Source: an uncultured Eubacteriales bacterium (GTDB lineage: Bacteria > Bacillota > Clostridia > Christensenellales > Aristaeellaceae). Taken from it: a stretch of DNA of 64,000 nt. Under the pieces are notes generated by a model, which was given only the letters and a program-made list of their open reading frames with translations, made no database searches and had not been told where the DNA came from. A program made the position numbers and the translations under genes. How positions within the stretch are numbered: the first letter of the stretch is position 1; every line of letters begins with the position of its first letter. Where the stretch lies: positions 1-64,000 of the forward strand of contig OMZP01000019.1 in NCBI GenBank assembly GCA_900315585.1, in the 5' to 3' direction. Shown here in pieces: positions 6,861-14,793 of this stretch.

Positions 6861-9002
6861 CTACAGGATGCGCCGTCCCCAGCTGAACACCCGGTTGTAG
6901 AAGCCGGTGGTGAGGTTGCTGACCACCACGCGGTGGCCGCCGGAGGAGGCGTGGATGAAGTAGCCGTTGCCGAGGTAGATGCCGGCGTGGTCGCTCAGGT
7001 CGCTGTCGGAGATCGTGTTGAAGAACACGATGTCGCCGCGCTTCAGGTTCTCCGCGCCCTCCACCTTGGCGTATGCCTCGTCATAGCCCTGGGCATAGGC
7101 GCTGCGCTTCAGGGAAACGCCCACTGCCTTGAAGGCCCAGGTGGTCAGGCCGGAGCAGTCGAACTTGTCCGGGCCGGTGGCGCCGTAGACGTAGGGGCAT
7201 CCCAGCTTGTTCTGGGCCAGGTAGATCACGTATTCCAGCTTCTCTGCGTGGGACATGCTCTCGGAATAGGTGCCGGTGGTGGAGGCCAGGCCGCTGGGGA
7301 TGCTGTCCAGGTAGGAGCTGGAGGAACTGGAAGAGCTGGAGGAGCTGGTGGCGTCGGCGGCCTTGGTGCCGGAGGGCAGGCTCTTGGCCTCGGGGGAGTA
7401 CAGGGCCTTCAGCGTGGCGGTGTCCGCGCCGCCGGTGGCGGTGAGGCCGCTGGCGCTCTGGAACAGCTTCACGGCGCTGACGGTGGTGTTGCCGTACTCG
7501 CCGTCCAGGCTGGTGGTCTTGGTCAGGTAGCCCAGGGCGTAGAGCCGGGCCTGCAGGCGGCTGACGTTGTCGCTCTTGTCGCCGCTGGACAGGGCCTTGT
7601 AGAGCATCCCGCTGATGGGCGCGTAGCCGCCGTAGAGGATGCGCTGGGTGGTCTGGTCGGCCACGCCGCTCTGCTCCAGGCCGCAGGCGCTCTGGAACCG
7701 CTTGATGGCGGCGATGGCGGCAGCGTTGTAGCTGGTGGAGGGCACGGCGTCGTAGTAGCCCCCGGCCAGCAGCGCCTTCAGCAGCGTCTGCAGGGCGGTG
7801 CCGTCGCCGTCGATGGGCGCGTAGGCCGTCTTGCTCAGCAGCTTCACCGGCACGAAGCCGTACCTGCCGTTCTGCACGATGCAGGCCCAGGTCTCGTTGT
7901 AGGCGTAGACCTGCACCTCCGCGCCCAGCTTCAACACCGCGCTCTCGGAATCGATGCTGGTGGAGGCGTAGACCCGCGCCTGGTCGCTGATGACCGTGGC
8001 GGGCAGGTTGTCGGCCTGCTTGAAGCCGGAGGGCACGCCGCTGTCGTCGGTGGTCACGCCCTTGGCGGCACAGTAGCCGTAGTTGCCGTTGAGTTCAATG
8101 TAGGCCCAGCCGTCCTTGGTCTCGATGACGTTCACGATCTGGCCCTTTTTCAGATTGCCCAGCTTCTTGCTCTTGGTGCTGGCCGCCTTGTACACCGCCA
8201 GCTTCTTGACGGAGACGGTGGCGCTGGTGCCCTGCACTACGGCGGCGGTGGCCTCCGGGGCGAGGGTGGCGCTGATGACGCCCTCCTTCAGGCTGGACAG
8301 CTTGCAGAAGCCGTGCTTGCCGTTGAGCTCGACATAGGCCCAGCCGTCGCTGGACGTGGCCTGCACGGTCAGCTCGGTGCCGGCCTTCGCCGTGCCCAGG
8401 GACTTCGCCTTGGTGCTGGCGGACTTGTAGATCTTCGCGTCCTCCATGGCCACGGCCACGTATTCCCGCACGGTGATGCCGCTGGCGTTGGTGGTGGCGG
8501 CGTCGGTGGGGGCGGCGGAGGGGACGGCCCAGCTGCCGTCGGCCTCGGTCAGGGCGGCGGTCTTCATGTAGCCCACGTAGCCGTTCTTCTCCACCATGGA
8601 CCAATCGCCGGACTGGGCCAGTATGTAGAGCTTCGTGCCCGCGGGCACCTTGAGGCTCTGGCTGTCGGTCTGGGGTGCCTTGTACACCGGCGCGGCGGCA
8701 GTGACCACGGCCTTCCTGGCGGCGCTGTCCACCGCCTTCATGTCGGAGATCCTCGCGTAGCCGGTCTTGCCCTCATAGGAGATCTTGGCGATGGTGGTGG
8801 AATAGCCGGTGACGCGCACCACGGTGTTTTTGTCCAGGGTGCCCACCTGGCTGGTCATGGACGCCTCGCCGTACACCGCCATGGAATTGGCGGTGACGAT
8901 GGCCGAGAAGGTCTCCGCCATCGCGGGCAGGCCGCCGGGCAGCAGCAGAAGCACTGCCAGGAGGGACGCCAGTCTCTTGATCGCGCGCTTGTATCCGTTC
9001 AT
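6861..9002 (-). CDS. Secreted SH3b / peptidoglycan-binding / NlpC-P60 endopeptidase
   Basis: The 713-residue protein cleaves peptidoglycan stem peptides. A signal peptide (residues 1-30, ending AMAE) is followed by five SH3b repeats (roughly 33-92, 96-150, 180-240, 247-300, 315-375; each with VYxxxSTxS and GWAYVEL/GxxGY signatures). Two PG_binding_1 domains follow (about 390-450 and 465-525; AIKRFQSACGL and AVKLFQSASGL), then a poly-Ser linker. The C-terminal NlpC/P60 domain has Cys in KFDCSGLTTW, His in DHAGIYLG and the third polar residue His in YFIHASSG. Start ATG 9002 is chosen over an upstream ATG because AAGGAGAAATTGCG precedes it and it begins the signal peptide. Likely role: cell separation or wall turnover. 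Confidence 0.95.
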   Translation of the reverse strand: MNGYKRAIKRLASLLAVLLLLPGGLPAMAETFSAIVTANSMAVYGEASMTSQVGTLDKNTVVRVTGYSTTIAKISYEGKTGYARISDMKAVDSAARKAVVTAAAPVYKAPQTDSQSLKVPAGTKLYILAQSGDWSMVEKNGYVGYMKTAALTEADGSWAVPSAAPTDAATTNASGITVREYVAVAMEDAKIYKSASTKAKSLGTAKAGTELTVQATSSDGWAYVELNGKHGFCKLSSLKEGVISATLAPEATAAVVQGTSATVSVKKLAVYKAASTKSKKLGNLKKGQIVNVIETKDGWAYIELNGNYGYCAAKGVTTDDSGVPSGFKQADNLPATVISDQARVYASTSIDSESAVLKLGAEVQVYAYNETWACIVQNGRYGFVPVKLLSKTAYAPIDGDGTALQTLLKALLAGGYYDAVPSTSYNAAAIAAIKRFQSACGLEQSGVADQTTQRILYGGYAPISGMLYKALSSGDKSDNVSRLQARLYALGYLTKTTSLDGEYGNTTVSAVKLFQSASGLTATGGADTATLKALYSPEAKSLPSGTKAADATSSSSSSSSSSSYLDSIPSGLASTTGTYSESMSHAEKLEYVIYLAQNKLGCPYVYGATGPDKFDCSGLTTWAFKAVGVSLKRSAYAQGYDEAYAKVEGAENLKRGDIVFFNTISDSDLSDHAGIYLGNGYFIHASSGGHRVVVSNLTTGFYNRVFSWGRRIL

Positions 9003-9206
9003 CGCAATTTCTCCTTGGAATCCCAGGCCGCATCCGTTTACATGGGCCTTGAATTGTTTCAATACACATGGGCATAGCTATCGCCCGTTTGTATAAAATT
9101 CGACGCTATGGGGGCTTCTCCTGCCGAAATGAAATTCAAAAAAAATAGGTCTGAATTATGTCTGTAATATGTTTGAAACAATTATGAAATGAAACGGGGC
9201 GATGAA

Positions 9207-9235
9207 TTGACAGCCGCCGCGGCCTGTGCTATAGT
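9207..9235 (+). promoter_or_regulatory. SigA promoter of the 9273 gene
   Basis: A consensus TTGACA (9207-9212) and TATAGT (9230-9235) are separated by 17 bp. Confidence 0.85.
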
Positions 9236-9272
9236 GACTATCAAATAAGAAATAACGACGGGAGGCGCGCCC

Positions 9273-9815
9273 ATGGGCATCTTTAACAGCGCGGAGGACA
9301 TTGAGCGCAAGGCGAACCTGAAAAAGCTGGAGGACAAGCGCGTGGCACTGGCCCAGCGGATGGCCCGGGAGGGCTTCGCGCCGGAGAGGATGATCTTTGC
9401 CCAGCTGGAAAACGGCGGCTTCACGGCGCTGGCGACGTTCCATGGACAGCACTGGCTGATCGTCTCACCGGGCTTCGGCGAGGACGGGGAGTATGTCTTC
9501 GAGGCCTATGACCGCCTGGAGTACGTGAAGCACCAGGTGCACGTCGCGCCCGAGGGCATGGGCGGCATCTTCGGCTTCGGCAAGAAGGGGGAGATGGGCG
9601 CGGAGTTCGTCATCACCCGCCGGGACGGCGGCGAGGCGCGGCTGCCCCTGGTGGCCGGGCGCAACGGCTGGCTGGAGGCCCCGCTGAACAAGAACCCGCT
9701 CCTAAAGACCAAGCGCCGCCGGGGGGACGCCAACCTGGTGTGGGACTTCAAGCCCCTGGACATGAGCACCGTCGCCCGGGCGATCGAGATCGCCGAGGGG
9801 TATTTCGAGGGATAG
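9273..9815 (+). CDS. Conserved-looking protein of unknown function (180 aa)
   Basis: I do not recognise a family. The product is soluble and charged, starting with a helical stretch (MGIFNSAEDIERKANLKKLEDKR) broken by a Gly-rich mid-section (GMGGIFGFGKKGEMGAEFVITRRDGG) and a C-terminal helix (STVARAIEIAEGYFEG). No signal peptide, membrane helix or metal motif is visible. The beta-rich middle (HWLIVSPGFGEDGEYVFEAYDRLEYV) could be a PH-like or lipid-binding fold, but this is a guess. GGGAGGCGC lies 5 bp before ATG and a strong promoter precedes it. It is monocistronic; its 3' side runs into the hairpin-string repeat and a perfect 40-bp palindrome. Confidence 0.75.
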   Translation: MGIFNSAEDIERKANLKKLEDKRVALAQRMAREGFAPERMIFAQLENGGFTALATFHGQHWLIVSPGFGEDGEYVFEAYDRLEYVKHQVHVAPEGMGGIFGFGKKGEMGAEFVITRRDGGEARLPLVAGRNGWLEAPLNKNPLLKTKRRRGDANLVWDFKPLDMSTVARAIEIAEGYFEG

Positions 9816-9838
9816 GATGTAGAAAGGGTTGTCTCAAA

Positions 9839-10051
9839 ATGAATTGGCGCTACGCGCCATGAATTGTGCTTCGCACATGATTTGCGTGTGCACGCATGAA
9901 TTGAATTGCGCCTTATCCAATGTGCCGCAGCGCAATTCACGCCCGAAGGGCAATTCATGACCAAGGCAACTTTGCCGGACTGCCGACGTCACAATCCAGA
10001 GGATTGGGACGCGGCACCGGGGTCAATTCATGCGCCGAAGGCGCAATTCAT
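9839..10051 (+). repeat. Hairpin-string repeat, copy A
   Basis: This 213-bp element is a chain of short stems separated by ATGAATT or its reverse complement AATTCAT: GGCGC-TAC-GCGCC, GTGC-TTC-GCAC, GCGTG-TG-CACGC, a longer GAATTGCGC/GCGCAATTC stem, GCCC-GAA-GGGC, a ~65-nt branched part with CAATCC-AGA-GGATTG, and GCGCC-GAA-GGCGC. Copy B (28484-28715, opposite orientation) and copy C (35330-35471, shorter) share the same module order. Confidence 0.9.
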
Positions 10052-10052
10052 A

Positions 10053-10092
10053 AAGGAGCTGTCTCAAAACATATGTTTTGAGACAGCTCCTT
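10053..10092. terminator. Perfect 40-bp palindrome, bidirectional terminator
   Basis: AAGGAGCTGTCTCAAAACAT is followed immediately by its exact reverse complement. It separates the convergent 9273 and 10523 genes. A related stem is at 22017-22048. Confidence 0.75.
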
Positions 10093-10097
10093 CTTGT

Positions 10098-10523
10098 CTA
10101 TGCCTCTCCCCGCACGACCCGTGCGATCCGTTCGGCTTCGGCTTCGGGGCTTTCCACATCCGGGGCGACCTCCAGCGCCACCGGGCGGTCGGAGGCCTTC
10201 AAAAGCGGCTCCGCCCGTCGGCACAGCGCCTGTGCGTTTTCGCCCGCGGCGTTCACCAGCGCGTCCAGGCCCTTGAAGTGGCCCTCCATGATGTGCATGA
10301 TGTCGTTCACGCCCCGCTCCGTGGTGATGTCGGTGGGGAGTACCAGGCAGTCCAGGGGCCGCCCGGTGAGGGCCGCCGTGCGCATCAGCGCCGCCGCGTC
10401 GCCGTCCACCAGGGCTACCTTCATGCCCTCGCCGGCCAGTCGAATGGCGACGGCCCGGCCGACGCCCGCGCCCGCGCCGATGATCAGCGCGCGCTTGCCT
10501 GTGAGATCGATATGGTTTTGCAT
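10098..10523 (-). CDS. Minimal SDR-like Rossmann protein without catalytic residues
   Basis: The 141-residue product has the first two-thirds of a short-chain dehydrogenase: nucleotide-binding TGKRALIIGAGAGVGRAVA near residues 8-26, an acidic residue after strand 2 (LVDGD), LPTDIT and VNAAGENA (the NNAG motif). The Ser-Tyr-x3-Lys catalytic segment is absent. After the NAAG region the chain goes straight to a charged C-terminal helix (SPEAEAERIARVVRGE) like the end of a longer protein. Family members are usually about 250 residues, so this is either an internally deleted remnant or a small NAD(P)-binding protein. GGAGGCTTAT precedes the ATG, so it appears translated. The remaining frame has no internal stop. 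Confidence 0.75.
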   Translation of the reverse strand: MQNHIDLTGKRALIIGAGAGVGRAVAIRLAGEGMKVALVDGDAAALMRTAALTGRPLDCLVLPTDITTERGVNDIMHIMEGHFKGLDALVNAAGENAQALCRRAEPLLKASDRPVALEVAPDVESPEAEAERIARVVRGEA

Positions 10524-10644
10524 ATAAGCCTCCTGTTTTCTATAGGCAATAGGGAATAGGCAATAGGAATTGTGAAGAGAACAGGGATGGCGCTCGCGTC
10601 AGCCGCATTCTATAACTCCACTTTCCACACTCCACACTCCTCAC

Positions 10645-11493
10645 TCAATCCGGCCCCAGTCCCGGCAGGTAGGGCAGGGTCTCGATGCCCAGGCCCCAGA
10701 GGAAGTCCAGCCCCTTGTAGAACAGGTCCGTGCGCTCCAGGTGGTCCCGCCGGTGGGCGTCGAAGCCCACGATGGCCTTGATTTTATACTGGGCGGCGAT
10801 CTCCCAGAACCGGGGGCAGGGGTAGCCCAGCAGCCCCGCCTCCTGCATCCGGGCGTGATACTGGATGCCCAGCAGGTTGTATTCCAGGGGCAGGTCCAGC
10901 GCCTCCGCCGCCTGGCAGATGTCCCGGCTGACGGCGGCGCAGTCCGCGTCGAAGCGCCGGTAGGTGTGGCAAAACAGGTCCGGGTGGGCCACGCAGTCAA
11001 ACAGGCCCGTCTCCATGCCCGCGAGGGTGCGCTTGCCGTAGCGGCGAATCTGCTCAGGCTCGGTGCTCCGGCCGAAATAGAAGCCGCCGGCGTCGGAGAA
11101 CACGTCGTGGCAGCCCTCGTCCGTCAGGTCGTAGTGGTTGCCCAGGATCAGGTAGTCCAGGTGCTGCGCCTTTATGTCCCTCAGCCAGCCCATGTACCGG
11201 GGGAACGCCTCGCACTCCAGCCCCACGGGGATGCGGATCTGGCCCGCATAGCGCGTCCGCAGGTCCGAAACCGTGTCCAGGTAGCCCTGAAACTGGTCCA
11301 GCCGCATGCGCATGTGGCTCACGTAGCCGCTCTTGTAGGGCCAGGGCGTGTGGTCCGCGAAGCCCAGCACCTTGAAGCCCGCGGCGATGGCCGTGCGCAC
11401 GTATTCCTCCTCGGTGCCCTGGGCGTGCATGCAGCGCCAGGTGTGGGTGTGGTAGTTTACCAGCGGATGCTCCGCCAGACCGTAATCCCGCAT
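10645..11493 (-). CDS. PHP-domain phosphatase, histidinol-phosphatase type
   Basis: The 282-residue protein belongs to the PHP superfamily and resembles HisK-type histidinol-phosphate phosphatases. Metal-binding motifs are visible: YHTHTWRC (H-x-H) near residue 14, FADHTPW near 46, GLECE near 92, GNHYDL near 118, CVAHPDLF near 168 and GFDAHRRDHL near 244. These residues bind a trinuclear metal centre in the family. No other his genes are adjacent, so a different phosphomonoester is possible. The start at 11493 follows AGGAGCACCACT. The gene ends 120 bp before the SDR-like gene and probably has its own promoter at 11523-11551. Confidence 0.85.
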   Translation of the reverse strand: MRDYGLAEHPLVNYHTHTWRCMHAQGTEEEYVRTAIAAGFKVLGFADHTPWPYKSGYVSHMRMRLDQFQGYLDTVSDLRTRYAGQIRIPVGLECEAFPRYMGWLRDIKAQHLDYLILGNHYDLTDEGCHDVFSDAGGFYFGRSTEPEQIRRYGKRTLAGMETGLFDCVAHPDLFCHTYRRFDADCAAVSRDICQAAEALDLPLEYNLLGIQYHARMQEAGLLGYPCPRFWEIAAQYKIKAIVGFDAHRRDHLERTDLFYKGLDFLWGLGIETLPYLPGLGPD

Positions 11494-11522
11494 AGTGGTG
11501 CTCCTTCTGTGTTTCTGCCTCT

Positions 11523-11551
11523 ATTATACCTCATGGGGCAAGCCCTGTCCC
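11523..11551 (-). promoter_or_regulatory. Possible promoter of the PHP phosphatase gene
   Basis: TATAAT (11523-11528) on the minus strand lies 17 bp from a weak -35 GGGACA (11546-11551), about 30 bp before the start codon. Confidence 0.5.
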
Positions 11552-11602
11552 CGGCGATGCTGTTATTTTTTCCGAACTTTCCGTTCCCCGACGCCCCGTG
11601 CC

Positions 11603-11632
11603 TTGACATTTTCCCGTCCGTTGGGGTATAAT
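11603..11632 (+). promoter_or_regulatory. SigA promoter of tRNA-Ser
   Basis: TTGACA (11603-11608) and TATAAT (11627-11632) are spaced 18 bp, 12 bp before the tRNA. Confidence 0.85.
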
Positions 11633-11644
11633 GTTATTCGCCGT

Positions 11645-11733
11645 GGAGGTGTATCGAAGTGGTCATAACGGCCCTGACTCGAAATCAGGTAGGGTGAAAG
11701 CCCTCGTGGGTTCGAATCCCACCGCCTCCGCCA
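11645..11733 (+). tRNA. tRNA-Ser (CGA)
   Basis: An 89-nt tRNA with acceptor GGAGGTG/CGCCTCC, discriminator G and encoded CCA, anticodon loop ACTCGAAA (anticodon CGA), a long variable arm (AGGGTGAAAGCCCT) typical of serine tRNAs and T-arm GGGTTCGAATCCC. Confidence 0.95.
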
Positions 11734-12008
11734 AAAAGTTGACCCCCTGAAAAGGGGTCAATCTTTTTGGCTGTGACGACGGGATGATCGGACCCGATTC
11801 GCGAGCTTGCGAGCGAACGGGGGCGGGCGAAGCCGCGGCCCGAAGGGACGCTAACCCACCGCCTCCGCCAAAAAGTTGACCCCCTGAAAAGGGGGTCAAT
11901 CTTTTTGGCTGTAGCGACGGGATGATCGGACCCGATTCGCGAGCTTGCGAGCGAACGGGGGCGGGCGAAGCCGCGGCCCGAAGGGACGCTAACCCACCGC
12001 CTCCGCCA
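11718..12008 (+). repeat. Tandem 137/138-bp units that duplicate the tRNA-Ser 3' end
   Basis: The 16-bp tRNA tail CCCACCGCCTCCGCCA occurs at 11718-11733, 11855-11870 and 11993-12008. Between them are two near-identical units, each with a terminator-like hairpin (GACCCCCTGAAAAGGGGTC flanked by A5 and T5) and a GC-rich stem region. Only the first copy belongs to a full tRNA; the others lack the T-arm. The pattern resembles att-site duplications at tRNA 3' ends, but no integrase is present. Confidence 0.9.
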
Positions 12009-12009
12009 A

Positions 12010-12043
12010 GCAAAAGGCACTTGCGAAAGCAAGTGCCTTTTGC
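12010..12043 (+). terminator. Perfect 15-bp hairpin, likely terminator
   Basis: GCAAAAGGCACTTGC-GAAA-GCAAGTGCCTTTTGC. It follows the last tRNA-tail copy and abuts the CGATAT hairpin string. Confidence 0.75.
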
Positions 12044-12198
12044 ATCGATATCCGTTCCCATGGGAACGGGCGATATGCCTTCGGCACGATATCGCACTGC
12101 GTGCGACGAGATACGCCTGCGGCGTAAGAGGGAACGGATATTCTATCGAATTGCGACGCAGGAGCGATATATCGAGCCGTGCGCAGCACGGGTTATCG
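12044..12198. repeat. Hairpin-string repeat with CGATAT linkers
   Basis: Short stems CCGTTCCC-ATGGGAACGG, GCC-TTC-GGC, CGCAC-TGC-GTGCG, CGCC-TGC-GGCG and CCGTGC-GCA-GCACGG are separated by CGATAT-like linkers, with an outer GATATCCGTTCC/GGAACGGATAT pairing. The design matches copies A-C, but the linker differs. Confidence 0.8.
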
Positions 12199-12215
12199 AG
12201 CGGCAAAACCGCATA

Positions 12216-13091
12216 TCATCGGCTGCTTTGTTCCTTCACCTTCTCCTCCTCCGGCTCCGCGCGCTTCATCTCGCCGTAGAAGTTGACGATAATGGAGGTG
12301 ATCAGGGCGACCACGACGATGCCGTAGATGCCGAGGATGACGGTGATGATCCGCCCGACGGCGTTGGTGGCGGTCAGGTCGCCGAAGCCGATGGTGGTCA
12401 CCACCGCGAAGCAGTACCACAGGCCGTCCCAGAAAGTGGCGAAGGTGTCGTCGGTGTACTTCAGCACGTAGGAGAAGGTCACCATCAACAGCAGCAGGCC
12501 GAAGATGATCTCGGCGGCGTAGGTCTTGCGGGCGATGTCCTTTAAAATGTCCAGCTTGAGGCCGGAGAAGATGACCAGCATGATGGAGCAGAAGGAGGTG
12601 ATCGCGGCGCCCAACGCCGAGAAGAGCACCGGGACCGACACCATCGAGGCGAGGCAGATCGGCACGAACAGCAGGATGCAGATCACGTTGAACGCCACGT
12701 TCCAGACCTTGTGGTTGCGAACGATGGAGACGATCCGGTCCGCGATCTGCACGCCCCAGAACACCGCCTCCAGCACGATCTTGGTGGTCTCTCCAAAGCC
12801 GAGCACCGCCAGCAGCGCGAGGCACAGCGCAAAGGCGGCGCTATAGACCAGGTGGGCGGTGAAGGCCATCCGGACTTTGCCCCGCAGGCGAAAGGCGCGG
12901 AACAGGTGCACGAGGGCCAGCGCCCCGTACAGCGCGTAGAGCCAGATGATCGCGGAGACCTCGCCCTGATCTTTCAGCGCCTGGAGCGTGTATTCCAGGA
13001 AGGTGAACCCAAAGGGGAACACGAGGATGGAACACACCATGTCGCCGATGAGGGAAACCTTCTCGCCGTGCCGCTTGAACAGGTCGAACAT
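12216..13091 (-). CDS. Potassium channel with TTIGFGD selectivity filter
   Basis: The 291-residue membrane protein has about six membrane segments before a pore loop. The filter TTIGFGD lies at residues 232-238, framed by WDGLWYCFAVV and the last helix VGRIITVILGIYGIVVVALITSIIV, as in voltage-gated-like K+ channels (ion channel 2 superfamily). The fourth segment region has several basic residues (ADRIVSIVRNHK), but not a regular S4 pattern, so voltage sensing is unproven. The tail is short and charged (KRAEPEEEKVKEQSSR) with no RCK domain. The start follows GGAGGTCAGCCC. It is the second gene of a pair, 13 bp after the 13105-14604 membrane protein. Confidence 0.9.
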   Translation of the reverse strand: MFDLFKRHGEKVSLIGDMVCSILVFPFGFTFLEYTLQALKDQGEVSAIIWLYALYGALALVHLFRAFRLRGKVRMAFTAHLVYSAAFALCLALLAVLGFGETTKIVLEAVFWGVQIADRIVSIVRNHKVWNVAFNVICILLFVPICLASMVSVPVLFSALGAAITSFCSIMLVIFSGLKLDILKDIARKTYAAEIIFGLLLLMVTFSYVLKYTDDTFATFWDGLWYCFAVVTTIGFGDLTATNAVGRIITVILGIYGIVVVALITSIIVNFYGEMKRAEPEEEKVKEQSSR

Positions 13092-13104
13092 GGGCTGACC
13101 TCCT

Positions 13105-14604
13105 TTACATCGTGGTCATCAGGCTGAAGGAGTCGGTGATCGCCTGCTTCAATTCCTGGAGATTCACCTTGCCCACGGGCAGAAGCGGCAGCAGCTGGTG
13201 GATGCCCTCCAGGTACACGAACAGGATCAGCGCGATGCCCGCCACCGGGATCAGCATGTCCAGGATGGGGAACCTCGGCTTGCGGGTGTAGGAGAACAGC
13301 AGCATCAGCGGGGCCAGCAGCAGCATGCTGATGGAGCCGCCGAAGCCCACCGCCTCGGCCAGGCGCATGCCGGAATCGATGGACATGAACATCTCCTCTT
13401 CATCCAGCGAGCCGTCCAGCGCCTCCCTCACCAGCTGGTCGATGTCCACCGGGGCCGGGGTGCCCGCTGCCTCCGGGACGGTGGCCGCGGTCTGAGCGGG
13501 CTTCGGCGTGGGCAGGACCGCGGTCCGGGTTGCCTCGGGATCGGCGGCCTCGCCTTCGGGCGCGGCGGTGGCGGCCTTGTAGTTTTTGATGGCGGCGTCG
13601 ATCTGCGCCTGGATGTCCTCGGTCAGCTCCTGCCCGCTCTCCAGCACCGCTTCCATCGCGTGCAGCGTGGCGCGCGCCTGGATCGAGGTCGACACTTCAT
13701 TCAGCGAGAAGCCGGTCACGATCACCATGTCGACCAGGCTCACCACCACGATCATGACGGTCAGGAACACGGAGAAGTTCAGGGAGTTGCGCCGGGTCTG
13801 CAGGAAGGCCTGGTATTCCTCGTGGGTCTTGCCGTGGCGGCGGAAGCGCAGCTCCCGCGTCTTGACAAACATGGCCAGCGCCACGAACAGCACGAAGGTC
13901 ATGGGCGGCTTCACGGTGAGCAGGGGATAGGCCCAGGCCGGGATCTGCACCAGGCCCCGGGCGGAGCGCACCTTCAGCACCATGCAGGCCGCCTCGTAGG
14001 CGATGGGCAGCAGCGCGAACAGGCGGAAGATGAACCGGCTCCTGCCCACGAAGATGTGCCGCGGCTTGTAGTTCAGAAACAGCATCGTCAGCGTGCACAG
14101 GAACAGGTCCACGAACAGATTGAAGCTCAAAAAGCCGTAGGGCGCGACGAAGGTGAGCACGGTGTTCACGCAGGGCAGGGCGTCGGACGGCTTCGTCAGG
14201 AACGCGGCGAGGCCGCCCACGATGTAGCGATAGAACATCAGGTAGTACAGCACGCAGATGCCCAGCATGGCCGCGCTGTTGATCAGCAGCTGCTTCTTGT
14301 AGCCCTGCTCGGTGTTGAGCAGCTGGGCGAAGTTGGCGATGAGCAGGAAGGGCAGCGAGAGCTCGGCTGCGTTCGTCAGGAAGCCCAGCCACGGGGCGCT
14401 GTCCACGGCGAAGCCCTCGTTGATCTTGCCCCCCAGATGGAGGATCACCGCGATCTGGGCCGCCACGATGCACAGCCAGCCGAGGATCTTGAAGTGCTGG
14501 CTGGTGATGGGACCCCGATAGCGGATGTCGTTCTCGTGGGTCGTCTCGTGGAGCTTCAGACGCCGTTTCTTCTCCGGATTCGCCTTGTCGCGCTTGCCAA
14601 ACAT
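13105..14604 (-). CDS. Polytopic membrane protein of unknown function, co-transcribed with the K+ channel
   Basis: The 499-residue protein is not recognised. It has a charged cytoplasmic N-terminus (residues 1-35), about seven hydrophobic segments up to residue ~300, a long soluble section rich in Ala, Pro and Thr (about 320-420; TAVLPTPKPAQTAATVPEAAG) and two final membrane helices with a hydrophilic C-terminus. The start at ATG 14604 is chosen because the -10 box TATAAT at 14636-14641 places the transcript start near 14629, downstream of alternative start codons, and AGAGGTG lies six bases before this ATG. Tight linkage with the channel gene suggests a shared role in ion homeostasis, which is inference only. 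Confidence 0.75.
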   Translation of the reverse strand: MFGKRDKANPEKKRRLKLHETTHENDIRYRGPITSQHFKILGWLCIVAAQIAVILHLGGKINEGFAVDSAPWLGFLTNAAELSLPFLLIANFAQLLNTEQGYKKQLLINSAAMLGICVLYYLMFYRYIVGGLAAFLTKPSDALPCVNTVLTFVAPYGFLSFNLFVDLFLCTLTMLFLNYKPRHIFVGRSRFIFRLFALLPIAYEAACMVLKVRSARGLVQIPAWAYPLLTVKPPMTFVLFVALAMFVKTRELRFRRHGKTHEEYQAFLQTRRNSLNFSVFLTVMIVVVSLVDMVIVTGFSLNEVSTSIQARATLHAMEAVLESGQELTEDIQAQIDAAIKNYKAATAAPEGEAADPEATRTAVLPTPKPAQTAATVPEAAGTPAPVDIDQLVREALDGSLDEEEMFMSIDSGMRLAEAVGFGGSISMLLLAPLMLLFSYTRKPRFPILDMLIPVAGIALILFVYLEGIHQLLPLLPVGKVNLQELKQAITDSFSLMTTM

Positions 14605-14635
14605 GTCCAGCACCTCTTCGCTTGTAGTTACTTCC

Positions 14636-14665
14636 ATTATAGCGCAAAGGGGGCGCATTTGTCTA
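14636..14665 (-). promoter_or_regulatory. Promoter of the membrane protein / K+ channel operon
   Basis: TAGACA (14660-14665) and TATAAT (14636-14641) on the minus strand are 18 bp apart. It fixes the 14604 start choice. Confidence 0.75.
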
Positions 14666-14793
14666 CCGCGGGAAGAATCAAAAGCCAGGGCGACAAACCT
14701 CATTGAGTTTCAAATGCTTTTCAAATGCGATGTATGGGCACCAATCTTTTTCGGGGTTGCTGCCTTTTGTTGTGCACGCCGTCGGAATTTTGT

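Noticed and set aside
6933-9077. 714-aa open frame opposite the NlpC/P60 gene
   Set aside because: Gly/Val/Ala-rich shadow with no RBS; the real gene with domains is on the other strand.
11718-12008. CRISPR or integron cassettes
   Set aside because: Only a 16-bp tRNA tail recurs, the units are near-identical, and no integrase is present.
11685-12206. Open frame across tRNA-Ser and its tail repeats (EAVGFEPT-type peptide)
   Set aside because: A known artefact of translating tRNA-Ser and its tail; not a gene.
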